Assembly (NCBI GenBank): GCA_002508425.1
Contig: DAKU01000118.1
Span: 1-8,056 of the forward strand
Reading direction: 5' to 3'
DNA from: Methanosarcinaceae archaeon UBA470
GTDB lineage: Archaea > Halobacteriota > Methanosarcinia > Methanosarcinales > Methanosarcinaceae
DNA length: 8,056 bases
In this document: one piece after another, positions 1-5,672 of the stretch
Layout: every line of letters starts with the position of its first letter
Numbering within the stretch: position 1 is the first letter of the stretch
Notes under the pieces: generated by a model
The model's database searches: none
Told to the model about the DNA's origin: nothing
What the model saw: only the letters and a program-made list of their open reading frames with translations
Position numbers and translations under genes: made by a program

Positions 1-789
1 CAGGCAATAAGCGGTATTGAGGTCACGGGTGCTGAAGACGTATTTTTCACAGAGGAACACACTCATTACATAATAATCCACGACCCTCTGAAAATTAAGT
101 TTCCCAAAAGCAGAGAAGAACTGAACAGAAGATTCTGTGCAGGGATGGGAGCTTCTGTTGTCAGTTACATCCGCAAGGAGGGTGGAATGCATTATGTAAG
201 AGGGCTAATGGCTGAAAATAACGCCCCAATATATGCTATTTTACCTTATACATCCTTTGACCTTATTGAAGAGGCACGATTTCCTCAAAGCAACATGGAA
301 TCCAGAAAAATAAAGGCTTTCAATGACATTCTTCCACTGCTGCATGGAAAGGACATACTTGATGTAGGCTGTGGCCTTGGAACTCTCGCAATAAAGATAG
401 CCAACGCAAATCCAGATGCCTTAGTACACGGTATAGACTTGCTTGATAGTGTCATAGAGCAATGCAGGTTCAACGCAAGAGTTGAAGGTGTGAACAATAC
501 AAAGTTCGTTGCTGCAAGTGCATATGAGCTACCATTTGAAGACAGATACTTTGATGCGGTAACCTGCTTCTTTATGCTGCATCATCTTGATGATATACCA
601 AGAGCACTCAAAGATATCAAAAGGATCCTAAAACCCACTGGCGGAGTCTTTGCAGTGGAGCCCATTGACCACTTCCATGATGTACAAAGATATCCCGAAG
701 ATTGGAAAGAGCTCTTTCAGGAAGCAGGCTATGTAGTGGAAGTATGGGAGAAAGACAAAGTATCGTACATCCGTGCAGGTCTAAAGTAA
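1..789 (+). CDS. Class I SAM-dependent methyltransferase, 3' part (5' end outside window)
   Basis: The reading frame is open from base 1 to the TAA at 787-789, giving 262 visible residues; an ATG at 145 exists but lacks a Shine-Dalgarno site, and the 48 codons before it read like normal protein, so I treat the gene as 5'-truncated by the window edge. The C-terminal two thirds is a Rossmann-type methyltransferase: motif I DILDVGCGLGT (about residues 118-128), the acidic end of strand 2 in VHGIDLL (about 142-148), then SAYELPFEDRYFDAVTCFF and LHHLDD, typical of the Methyltransf_11/25 group. The substrate is unknown. The part before the fold (RFCAGMGASVVSYIRKEGG and MHYVRGLMAENNAPIYAILPY) is a domain I do not recognise. 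The fold assignment is secure; any specific role (small molecule, cofactor or protein methylation) would be a guess. The following symporter genes are separated by a terminator, so no operon link is implied. Confidence 0.85.
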   Translation, partial: QAISGIEVTGAEDVFFTEEHTHYIIIHDPLKIKFPKSREELNRRFCAGMGASVVSYIRKEGGMHYVRGLMAENNAPIYAILPYTSFDLIEEARFPQSNMESRKIKAFNDILPLLHGKDILDVGCGLGTLAIKIANANPDALVHGIDLLDSVIEQCRFNARVEGVNNTKFVAASAYELPFEDRYFDAVTCFFMLHHLDDIPRALKDIKRILKPTGGVFAVEPIDHFHDVQRYPEDWKELFQEAGYVVEVWEKDKVSYIRAGLK

Positions 790-811
790 TAAAAAATAAA
801 AAGAATAGGAG

Positions 812-855
812 GGGGTGAAAACACCCCAATAGTGAAAAGCCTGTACTTCCAGGCT
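812..855 (+). terminator. Tandem hairpins after the methyltransferase gene
   Basis: Two perfect hairpins follow the stop codon. The first is GGGGTG-AAAA-CACCCC (812-827). The second is AGCCTG-TACTTC-CAGGCT (838-855). T-rich DNA follows (TTTTCCTTTATGATTTTATAG, about 868-888). Stems are seen directly; a terminator or mRNA 3'-end role is inferred from position. Confidence 0.5.
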
Positions 856-975
856 AGGCTGTTGCACTTTTCCTTTATGATTTTATAGTATTAAAAACTA
901 ACCTTTTTGTAATACTTAATCTTATTTTATTGCTTCCATTATAACAACTCTAAGCCGGGAAGGTTCCGATCATCT

Positions 976-1005
976 TCGAAAGGTTAAAGAATGAGCCATG
1001 CTAAC
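976..1005 (+). promoter_or_regulatory. Conserved upstream element of symporter module 1
   Basis: TCGAAAGGTTAA (976-987), 11 nt, then TGCTAAC (999-1005). The same two blocks with exactly the same 11-nt spacing occur before module 2 (2830-2859), whereas most of the surrounding DNA differs. CGAAA could be an archaeal BRE in front of a degenerate TATA (GGTTAAAG), which would place the transcription start near 1008-1012, or the blocks could be a regulator site. The role is inferred; the conservation between the two copies is seen. Confidence 0.5.
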
Positions 1006-1036
1006 AAATGTCACTATAATTAATGGAGATATGGAA

Positions 1037-1159
1037 ATGCTTGGAATCGATGATCCACAGATATGGATAGCATATTTGCTCAGTATAGGAAGTGCCTTGG
1101 GCTGCATAATATACGGATTGATGCACTGGAACGACAAAGACCCTCTGGAGGAAAGCTAA
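1037..1159 (+). CDS. Symporter small accessory protein (copy 1)
   Basis: A 40-residue protein beginning MLGIDDPQIW, then one hydrophobic segment (about residues 11-31, IAYLLSIGSALGCIIYGLMHW) and a charged tail NDKDPLEES. It resembles the short one-helix proteins annotated as symporter small accessory protein that precede archaeal and bacterial SSS transporters; YhdT before PanF is a comparable arrangement in bacteria. It probably sits in the membrane with the symporter. The start at 1037 is chosen because GGAG at 1025-1028 is 8 nt upstream and because copy 2 starts at the same residue; an in-frame ATG at 1031 is possible but too close to that site. The stop overlaps the symporter start by one base (TAATG), implying translational coupling. 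It is 32 of 40 residues identical to copy 2. It is short enough to be missed by automated callers. Confidence 0.85.
   Translation: MLGIDDPQIWIAYLLSIGSALGCIIYGLMHWNDKDPLEES
1147..1151 (+). promoter_or_regulatory. Ribosome binding site fixing the symporter 1 start
   Basis: GGAGG inside the end of the small gene, 7 nt before the ATG at 1159. The same spacing is found in copy 2, which supports 1159 rather than the upstream in-frame ATG at 1063 as the true start. Confidence 0.8.
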
Positions 1160-2742
1160 TGGCAAGTACTATGGTCCTTGGAATTGCTGTACTCATTTAC
1201 CTTATGCTCACCTGCTATTGCGGATGGATGGGCTACAAACATACTAAGAGTACCGATGATTTCATGGTGGGTGGAAGAAAGGTAAATCCTTTCGTGCTGG
1301 CACTTTCTTATGGAGCTGCTTTTATAAGCACTTCAGCCATAATTGGTTTTGGAGGATATGCCGGTGCCTTCGGAATGGGAATATTGTGGCTCGTATTCCT
1401 GAATATCTTTGTTGGGATATTCATTGCATTCGTTTTATTCGGCTCAAGGACAAGAAGAATGGGAGTAAATCTAAAAGCAGTTACGTTTCCTGAACTCATA
1501 GGCAAAAGGTTCCAATCTCGCTTTATCCAAGGCTTTTCCGGCCTTTTAATAGCTATATTTATGCCTATTTATACAAGCGGCGTGCTTATAGGTGGAGCCC
1601 GCTTCATGGAAACTGCCCTTGGTATCGACTATAATACATCTGTGCTTATGCTTACAATAATAACCGCAGCTTATGTGATCACAGGTGGACTCCTGGCTGT
1701 GATGTATACAGATGCAATGCAGGGAGTTCTTATGTTTGTAGGCATGGCAATTCTCATGGTGCTCACCTACTCTAAACTTGGAGGTATAGTCGAAGCACAT
1801 CAGGCACTCACCAATCTTGCATATCTTGTACCTGAAACCATGACACAGCAAGGACACAATGGCTGGACCTCAATGCCCACCTTTGGCTCCCCTATATGGT
1901 GGACCCTTGTTTCTACAATCATTCTCGGAGTGGGAATAGGAACTCTTGCCCAGCCTCAGCTGGCTGTAAGATTTATGACTGTAAAGAACACCACTTCACT
2001 GAAAAGGGCAGTACTGTCCGGCGGACCTTTTATCTTCATGATGGTTGGAGTCGCCTATGTGGTTGGAGCTCTTTCCAACGTGTATTTCTTCAATACTAAA
2101 GGCATGTTAGCATTTGACGTGGCCGGTGGGAACATTGACAAAATCATGCCTGAGTACATTAACAGCTCAATGCCTGATCTATTCGTTGTATTCTTCATGC
2201 TCACCCTTCTTGCAGCCGCCATGTCAACTCTCAGTTCACAGTTCCATAACATGGGTACTGCCATAGGTCATGACCTTTACAGAGAATACATAATGCGCGG
2301 CAAGATCGGCCATACAATAAGCATTACAAAATTGGGTATTGCCATTACTATCGTTATAAGTGTCATTCTCGCATATATTCTGCCTGCAGGCATTATTGCA
2401 AGAGCAACAGCCATTTTCTTTGGTTTAACAGCTGCTGCCTTCTTACCTATGTATGTTGGAGCCATATTCTGGAAACGCATGACAAAAGAAGGAGCTATTG
2501 CAAGTCTTCTGGTAGGTAGCTTTAGTAGCCTTTTCTGGCTTACATTTGTGCATGGGAAAGAAGCAACTGCACTGGGAATAAGCCAAGCTATCTTCGGTCA
2601 GGCAACACTGCTTACAGGTACATGGACATTGGTTGACCCCATACTTGTAGCTACACCACTTTCAATGCTCGTTGCTATAGTGGTTAGCCTTCTCACAAAA
2701 CCAGCGTCTAAAGAACACATCGACAAGTGCTTTGGTAAATAA
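1159..2742 (+). CDS. Sodium:solute symporter (SSS family), copy 1
   Basis: A 527-residue integral membrane protein of the SSS family (TC 2.A.21), with the LeuT fold and usually about 13 helices, driving solute uptake with Na+. Visible marks: DFMVGGRK after the first helix (34-41), SYGAAFISTSAIIGFGG (50-66), the SSS signature region VITGGLLAVMYTDAMQGVLM (173-192), QPQLAVRFM (265-273), and AAAMSTLSSQ (352-361). The last matches the PutP helix that supplies the Ser/Thr ligands of the Na2 site. The Asp55 position of PutP appears to be Phe here, as in pantothenate-type rather than proline-type members, so a proline label would be unsafe. The substrate is unknown. The start at 1159 follows from the SD at 1147-1151 and from copy 2; a longer frame from 1063 would overlay the small partner gene. 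A hairpin spans the stop codon. Confidence 0.93.
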   Translation: MASTMVLGIAVLIYLMLTCYCGWMGYKHTKSTDDFMVGGRKVNPFVLALSYGAAFISTSAIIGFGGYAGAFGMGILWLVFLNIFVGIFIAFVLFGSRTRRMGVNLKAVTFPELIGKRFQSRFIQGFSGLLIAIFMPIYTSGVLIGGARFMETALGIDYNTSVLMLTIITAAYVITGGLLAVMYTDAMQGVLMFVGMAILMVLTYSKLGGIVEAHQALTNLAYLVPETMTQQGHNGWTSMPTFGSPIWWTLVSTIILGVGIGTLAQPQLAVRFMTVKNTTSLKRAVLSGGPFIFMMVGVAYVVGALSNVYFFNTKGMLAFDVAGGNIDKIMPEYINSSMPDLFVVFFMLTLLAAAMSTLSSQFHNMGTAIGHDLYREYIMRGKIGHTISITKLGIAITIVISVILAYILPAGIIARATAIFFGLTAAAFLPMYVGAIFWKRMTKEGAIASLLVGSFSSLFWLTFVHGKEATALGISQAIFGQATLLTGTWTLVDPILVATPLSMLVAIVVSLLTKPASKEHIDKCFGK

Positions 2743-2772
2743 GAGGAATTATCCTCTTAAATATCTTTTTTT
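2740..2772 (+). terminator. Terminator of symporter module 1
   Basis: TAAGAGGA-ATTA-TCCTCTTA (2740-2759) is a perfect 8-bp stem that begins at the stop codon, followed by seven T at 2766-2772. T-runs alone can terminate archaeal transcription; the hairpin strengthens the call. Confidence 0.7.
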
Positions 2773-2821
2773 GAACACTACTATGTGTAACCTATTCGAA
2801 TTCATCTGTGTTTTTTGACTA

Positions 2822-2830
2822 ATTATAAAT
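2822..2830 (+). promoter_or_regulatory. TATA-like box of symporter module 2
   Basis: ATTATAAAT directly before the conserved element. An archaeal start 25 nt or so downstream would fall near 2850-2855, so the mRNA would begin at the GTGCTAA stem. No equivalent TATA box is present at the same place in copy 1, so this is tentative. Confidence 0.4.
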
Positions 2831-2859
2831 CGAAAGGTTAATTAATAATCCGTGCTAAC
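2830..2859 (+). promoter_or_regulatory. Conserved upstream element of symporter module 2
   Basis: TCGAAAGGTTAA (2830-2841), 11 nt, TGCTAAC (2853-2859). It matches 976-1005 in both blocks and in spacing. Either a shared regulator site or shared core promoter parts (BRE CGAAA plus weak TATA) would fit. Confidence 0.5.
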
Positions 2860-2891
2860 GCGTGACATGGCACCTTTTAGCACGATTAACC
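2836..2891 (+). promoter_or_regulatory. Two-part inverted repeat in the leader of symporter module 2
   Basis: GGTTAAT (2836-2842) pairs with ATTAACC (2885-2891), and CGTGCTAA (2851-2858) pairs with TTAGCACG (2877-2884). Together these form 15 perfect base pairs with one 8-nt bulge and an 18-nt apical loop. It ends 5 nt before the AAGGAG (2897-2902) of the small gene. It could be an RNA leader structure or a DNA site; copy 1 does not have it. Pairing is seen, function is inferred. Confidence 0.5.
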
Positions 2892-2914
2892 AATATAAGG
2901 AGACAAAGAGACAA

Positions 2915-3037
2915 ATGTTTGGAATAGATGACCCACAAATATGGATGGCATACTTGCTCTGCATAGGTGGTGCACTTGGTTGCATTATATATGGCCTGAT
3001 ACATTGGAACGAGAAAGACCCTGAGGAGGAAAATTAA
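2915..3037 (+). CDS. Symporter small accessory protein (copy 2)
   Basis: A 40-residue protein beginning MFGIDDPQIW, with one membrane helix at about residues 11-31 (MAYLLCIGGALGCIIYGLIHW) and an acidic tail NEKDPEEEN. It differs from copy 1 at 8 positions, mostly conservative, so both copies look to be under protein-level selection. The start at 2915 has AAGGAG at 2897-2902 (12 nt away, rather long) and matches copy 1. A longer frame from a GTG at 2852 would add 21 residues with no counterpart in copy 1 and would run through the inverted repeat, so it is rejected. The stop overlaps the symporter ATG by one base. Its likely role is an obligate or stabilising partner of the adjacent SSS transporter in the cytoplasmic membrane. 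Confidence 0.85.
   Translation: MFGIDDPQIWMAYLLCIGGALGCIIYGLIHWNEKDPEEEN
3023..3029 (+). promoter_or_regulatory. Ribosome binding site of symporter 2
   Basis: GAGGAGG within the last codons of the small gene, 7 nt before the ATG at 3037, the same placement as in copy 1. Confidence 0.8.
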
Positions 3038-4629
3038 TGGCTGTAAGCACCCCTTTGCTTGGAATAGCAGTATTAGTATACTTAATGATCATCTTCTACC
3101 TTGGATGGTTGGGTTACAAAAATACCAAAGCTGTTGATGACTTCATGGTTGCAGGCCGCAAGGCAAACCCTTACATTCTTGCACTTTCATACGGTGCAAC
3201 TTTCATCAGCACATCGGCAATAGTAGGTTTTGGGGGTGCAGCTGGAGCTATGGGCATGGGACTGCTCTGGCTTGCAGTCATGAACGTGGTGGTGGGAATA
3301 TTCATCGCTTTTGCCTTATTTGGCCCAAGGACCCGCCAAATGGGAAAGAACCTGCGAGCTGTTACATTCCCTGAACTGCTGGGAAGACGTTTCGATTCAA
3401 GGTTCATTCAGGGTTATGCTGGTCTGATCATAGGCATCTTCATGCCTTTATACACTGGCATAGTGTTGATAGGAGGAGCACGATTTGTTGAAACCACACT
3501 GGGCATAAATTACAATAGCGCTCTTCTGATCCTTACTGTAATAACTGCAGCTTATGTTATAACGGGGGGAATCATAGCTGTCATGTACACAGATGCCTTC
3601 CAGGGAATCCTCATGTTCGTTGGTATGGCGATTTTGCTTATTCTGACATACACAAAATTGGGAGGTATAACCGAAGCCCATCAGGCTCTTACAAACATGG
3701 CATATCTGGTCCCTGAAGCCCTCGCAAAAGGAGGACAGGTGGGGTGGACTGCAATGCCCAGCAGTGGATCACCCATATGGTGGACAGTTGTGTCTACACT
3801 TGTCCTGGGAGTAGGTATAGGTGTACTAGCACAGCCGCAGCTGGTCGTAAGGTTCATGACAGTTAAAAATGACCGATCTTTGTACAGGGCATTACTTGTC
3901 GGTGGACCATTCATCGTCATGATGACAGGCGTTGCTTTTGTAGTAGGTGCTCTTTCTAATGTATATTTCTTCAGGGAAAAGGGAGTAATAGCACTTACAG
4001 CTGCTGGCGGTAATGTCGACCTAATAATTCCGGAATACATAAACATGGCAATGCCAGAGATATTTGTTGTCCTATTCATGCTTGTACTACTGGCTGCTGC
4101 CATGTCTACATTAAGTTCACAGTACCACACAATGGGTACTGCTATAGGACATGATCTGTACAGGCAGTTCTTAAAGAAAGGAGAGATAAGCCATACTACG
4201 AATGTGACAAAGATAGGCATAGCTTTCACTATACTTGTGAGTGTAATTTTGGCATACACTCTGCCGCCTAGCATTATAGCCCCTGCTACATCAATATTCT
4301 TTGGATTATGTGCTGCAGCTTTCCTGCCCATGTACATTGGAGCTCTTTTCTGGAAACGCATGACAAAAGAAGGAGCTATTGCCAGTATGGTGATAGGCAG
4401 TATTAGTAGTCTGGCATGGCTTGCATTGGTACATGCAAAAGAAGCAGCTCCACTTGGTATAAGTCAGGCACTTTTTGGTAAGGCAACTTTGCTTACAGGC
4501 ACATGGACAGTAGTAGACCCGATATTGATAGCCACACCTATTGCTATGCTCATAGGTATTGTGGTAAGCCTATTCACACAGCCCATAGCCAGTGAACATC
4601 TGGAAAAATGCTTTGAGAATATCAAATGA
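3037..4629 (+). CDS. Sodium:solute symporter (SSS family), copy 2
   Basis: A 530-residue polytopic membrane protein, a close tandem paralogue of the preceding symporter (by eye roughly three quarters identical, aligning end to end with three extra residues). The same SSS marks are present: DFMVAGRK (35-42), SYGATFISTSAIVGFGG (51-67), VITGGIIAVMYTDAFQGILM (174-193), QPQLVVRFM (266-274), and the Na2-site helix AAAMSTLSSQ (353-362). Na+-driven solute uptake is inferred from the family; the substrate is not known. Differences concentrate in the termini, in loops such as LAKGGQVGWTAMPSSGSP, and in scattered membrane positions, so the two may differ in affinity or substrate. The module is terminated separately and has its own leader, so differential expression is plausible. 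It shares a 35-bp identical DNA stretch with copy 1 (4348-4382 against 2467-2501). Confidence 0.93.
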   Translation: MAVSTPLLGIAVLVYLMIIFYLGWLGYKNTKAVDDFMVAGRKANPYILALSYGATFISTSAIVGFGGAAGAMGMGLLWLAVMNVVVGIFIAFALFGPRTRQMGKNLRAVTFPELLGRRFDSRFIQGYAGLIIGIFMPLYTGIVLIGGARFVETTLGINYNSALLILTVITAAYVITGGIIAVMYTDAFQGILMFVGMAILLILTYTKLGGITEAHQALTNMAYLVPEALAKGGQVGWTAMPSSGSPIWWTVVSTLVLGVGIGVLAQPQLVVRFMTVKNDRSLYRALLVGGPFIVMMTGVAFVVGALSNVYFFREKGVIALTAAGGNVDLIIPEYINMAMPEIFVVLFMLVLLAAAMSTLSSQYHTMGTAIGHDLYRQFLKKGEISHTTNVTKIGIAFTILVSVILAYTLPPSIIAPATSIFFGLCAAAFLPMYIGALFWKRMTKEGAIASMVIGSISSLAWLALVHAKEAAPLGISQALFGKATLLTGTWTVVDPILIATPIAMLIGIVVSLFTQPIASEHLEKCFENIK

Positions 4630-4661
4630 TATGGTTGTAACCATATCACTATACTTTTTTT
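4627..4661 (+). terminator. Terminator of symporter module 2
   Basis: TGATATGGTT-GT-AACCATATCA (4627-4648) is a perfect 10-bp inverted repeat that starts with the TGA stop codon; the innermost pair would open to allow a 4-nt loop. Seven T follow at 4655-4661. Confidence 0.7.
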
Positions 4662-4699
4662 AATAGAAACAGACTTGTTCGGCCAAGGAAACAGTTCCC

Positions 4700-4717
4700 G
4701 CAGAGAATAAATAATAT
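4700..4717 (+). repeat. Intergenic short repeat, copy A
   Basis: GCAGAGAATAAATAATAT, matched at 17 of 18 positions by 7595-7612. Both are intergenic and both are preceded by AAGGAAAC (4685-4692 and 7570-7577), though with different spacing (7 and 17 nt). May be a remnant of a dispersed element or chance in AT-rich DNA. Confidence 0.35.
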
Positions 4718-4862
4718 TTAAAAGATGCAAATCTATTGGATGGAATTGTCCACCTCATGCGCAACATTATTACTTGAATTGGGCAAAAGCCGTATGACGA
4801 GAACTAGAGGGGATATTGAGAATAATGATGATCGACTTTTGCCATCTTATCTTCAGTATTAA
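4712..4862 (+). other. Intergenic segment with possible structured RNA or 45-codon ORF
   Basis: A TATA-like AATATTTAAAAG (4713-4724) is followed by an inverted repeat: GGCAAAAG-C-CG (4782-4792) against CG-A-CTTTTGCC (4833-4843), that is 10 bp with one mismatch around a 40-nt loop. The same stretch is also an open frame, ATG 4725 to TAA 4862, of 45 codons (MQIYWMELS... ending LLPSYLQY). It has no Shine-Dalgarno site, the TATA-like box touches its ATG, and I recognise no family, so I do not call it a gene. The promoter-like box plus long stem would fit a small RNA at about 4740-4860. The rest of 4662-4902 shows nothing clear. Confidence 0.25.
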
Positions 4863-4902
4863 TTATATATAAACATACTCCTCATCTATGAGATCACTTA
4901 TT

Positions 4903-5595
4903 TTATAGTTCCAGTACACCTTCTGCATCCATTATCAGCACTTCTGTCTCACAAAGATCCTTAACCTTGTGCATGAAATCTACTGGGTTTTGAGAAATTA
5001 CATCAAATGTATTATAATGCATGGGTATTGCAATTCTTGGACAGATCATAGCTACGGCTCTTGCTGCATCTTCAGGATCCATTGTGTATCTGCCTCCTAT
5101 GGGCAACAGTGCCACATCAGGTTTGTAGATATCGCCGATAAGCCGCATATCTCCAAAAAGACCTGTATCTCCGGCATGATAGATGGAGCAGCCATTGATT
5201 TGTAATATGAAACCTGCGGCTCTGCCCCCATATAACCTTTGGCCTGAATCTGATATGGATGATGAATGATTGGCATCTGTCATTACGACTGGCATACCAT
5301 TGACCTGTATTTTGCCCCCTATGTTCATACCTTCAGCCATTACGTTCTGAGACTTAAGATAATTGGCCAGTTCATGTACAGCAATAACTTTGCATCCTGT
5401 TCTTTGTGCAATCTCAACTGTATCTCCTAGATGGTCATAATGACCATGGGTCACAAATATGATATCTGGATCTACATCATCGGGAAGTAACTTTGAACTT
5501 GGATTGCCCTTAAAAAAGGGATCAATTAGCACATTAAAGTCGGCCCCTAGCTCAAAACAGGCATGACCATGCCATATTAATTGAATTCCATACAT
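4903..5595 (-). CDS. UPF0173-type metal-dependent hydrolase (metallo-beta-lactamase fold)
   Basis: A 230-residue single-domain protein of full family length. The metal-binding motif HGHYDH is at residues 50-55, with further ligands expected at His110 (DANHSS), Asp143 (HAGDTGLFGD, 140-149) and His193 (PMHYNTFD, 192-198), the usual order for a two-metal MBL site. The N-terminus IQLIWHGHACFEL and the IDPFF segment are typical of the UPF0173/YtkL-like group. It should be a soluble cytoplasmic hydrolase; the substrate is not known for this group. It is divergent from the DUF2117 gene with 77 nt between the starts. GAGGA about 16 nt before the ATG is rather distant for a Shine-Dalgarno. After the stop, only a weak inverted repeat (CTCAT-CT-ATGAG at 4881-4892) is seen. 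Confidence 0.9.
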   Translation of the reverse strand: MYGIQLIWHGHACFELGADFNVLIDPFFKGNPSSKLLPDDVDPDIIFVTHGHYDHLGDTVEIAQRTGCKVIAVHELANYLKSQNVMAEGMNIGGKIQVNGMPVVMTDANHSSSISDSGQRLYGGRAAGFILQINGCSIYHAGDTGLFGDMRLIGDIYKPDVALLPIGGRYTMDPEDAARAVAMICPRIAIPMHYNTFDVISQNPVDFMHKVKDLCETEVLIMDAEGVLEL

Positions 5596-5640
5596 GAAAG
5601 AATAGAATATGTCCTCAGACTAATATTTTCCGTGCGGGAA

Positions 5641-5651
5641 CATTATATGTA
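5641..5651. promoter_or_regulatory. Shared TATA region of the divergent hydrolase and DUF2117 genes
   Basis: CATTATATGTA reads as a TATA-like box on both strands. On the plus strand a start 25 nt or so downstream falls at about 5670-5673, on the DUF2117 ATG, predicting a leaderless mRNA. On the minus strand a start near 5620 would give a leader of about 25 nt for the hydrolase. The boxes are seen; starts are inferred from archaeal spacing rules. Confidence 0.5.
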
Positions 5652-5672
5652 TCACCGATATTATGGAAAATT

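Noticed and set aside
145..147. ATG at 145 as the methyltransferase start
   Set aside because: The frame is open and protein-like for 48 codons upstream to the window edge and there is no Shine-Dalgarno before 145.
1546..1857. Minus-strand 103-codon frame inside symporter 1
   Set aside because: His- and Cys-rich low-quality translation opposite a well-conserved transporter; no start signal and no match in copy 2 beyond what the sense strand forces.
2852..2914. GTG-started N-terminal extension of small protein 2
   Set aside because: The extra 21 residues have no counterpart in copy 1, overlap the leader inverted repeat, and lack a ribosome binding site, while AAGGAG precedes the ATG at 2915.
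3681..4361. Long antisense open frame (226 codons, minus strand) inside symporter 2
   Set aside because: It is a shadow of the symporter reading frame. The paralogue keeps the sense protein but has its antisense frame broken, and the translated product looks like no protein family.
4881..4892. CTCAT-CT-ATGAG as terminator of the minus-strand hydrolase
   Set aside because: Only 5 bp with a 2-nt loop, and no real T-run follows on the minus strand; too weak to call.
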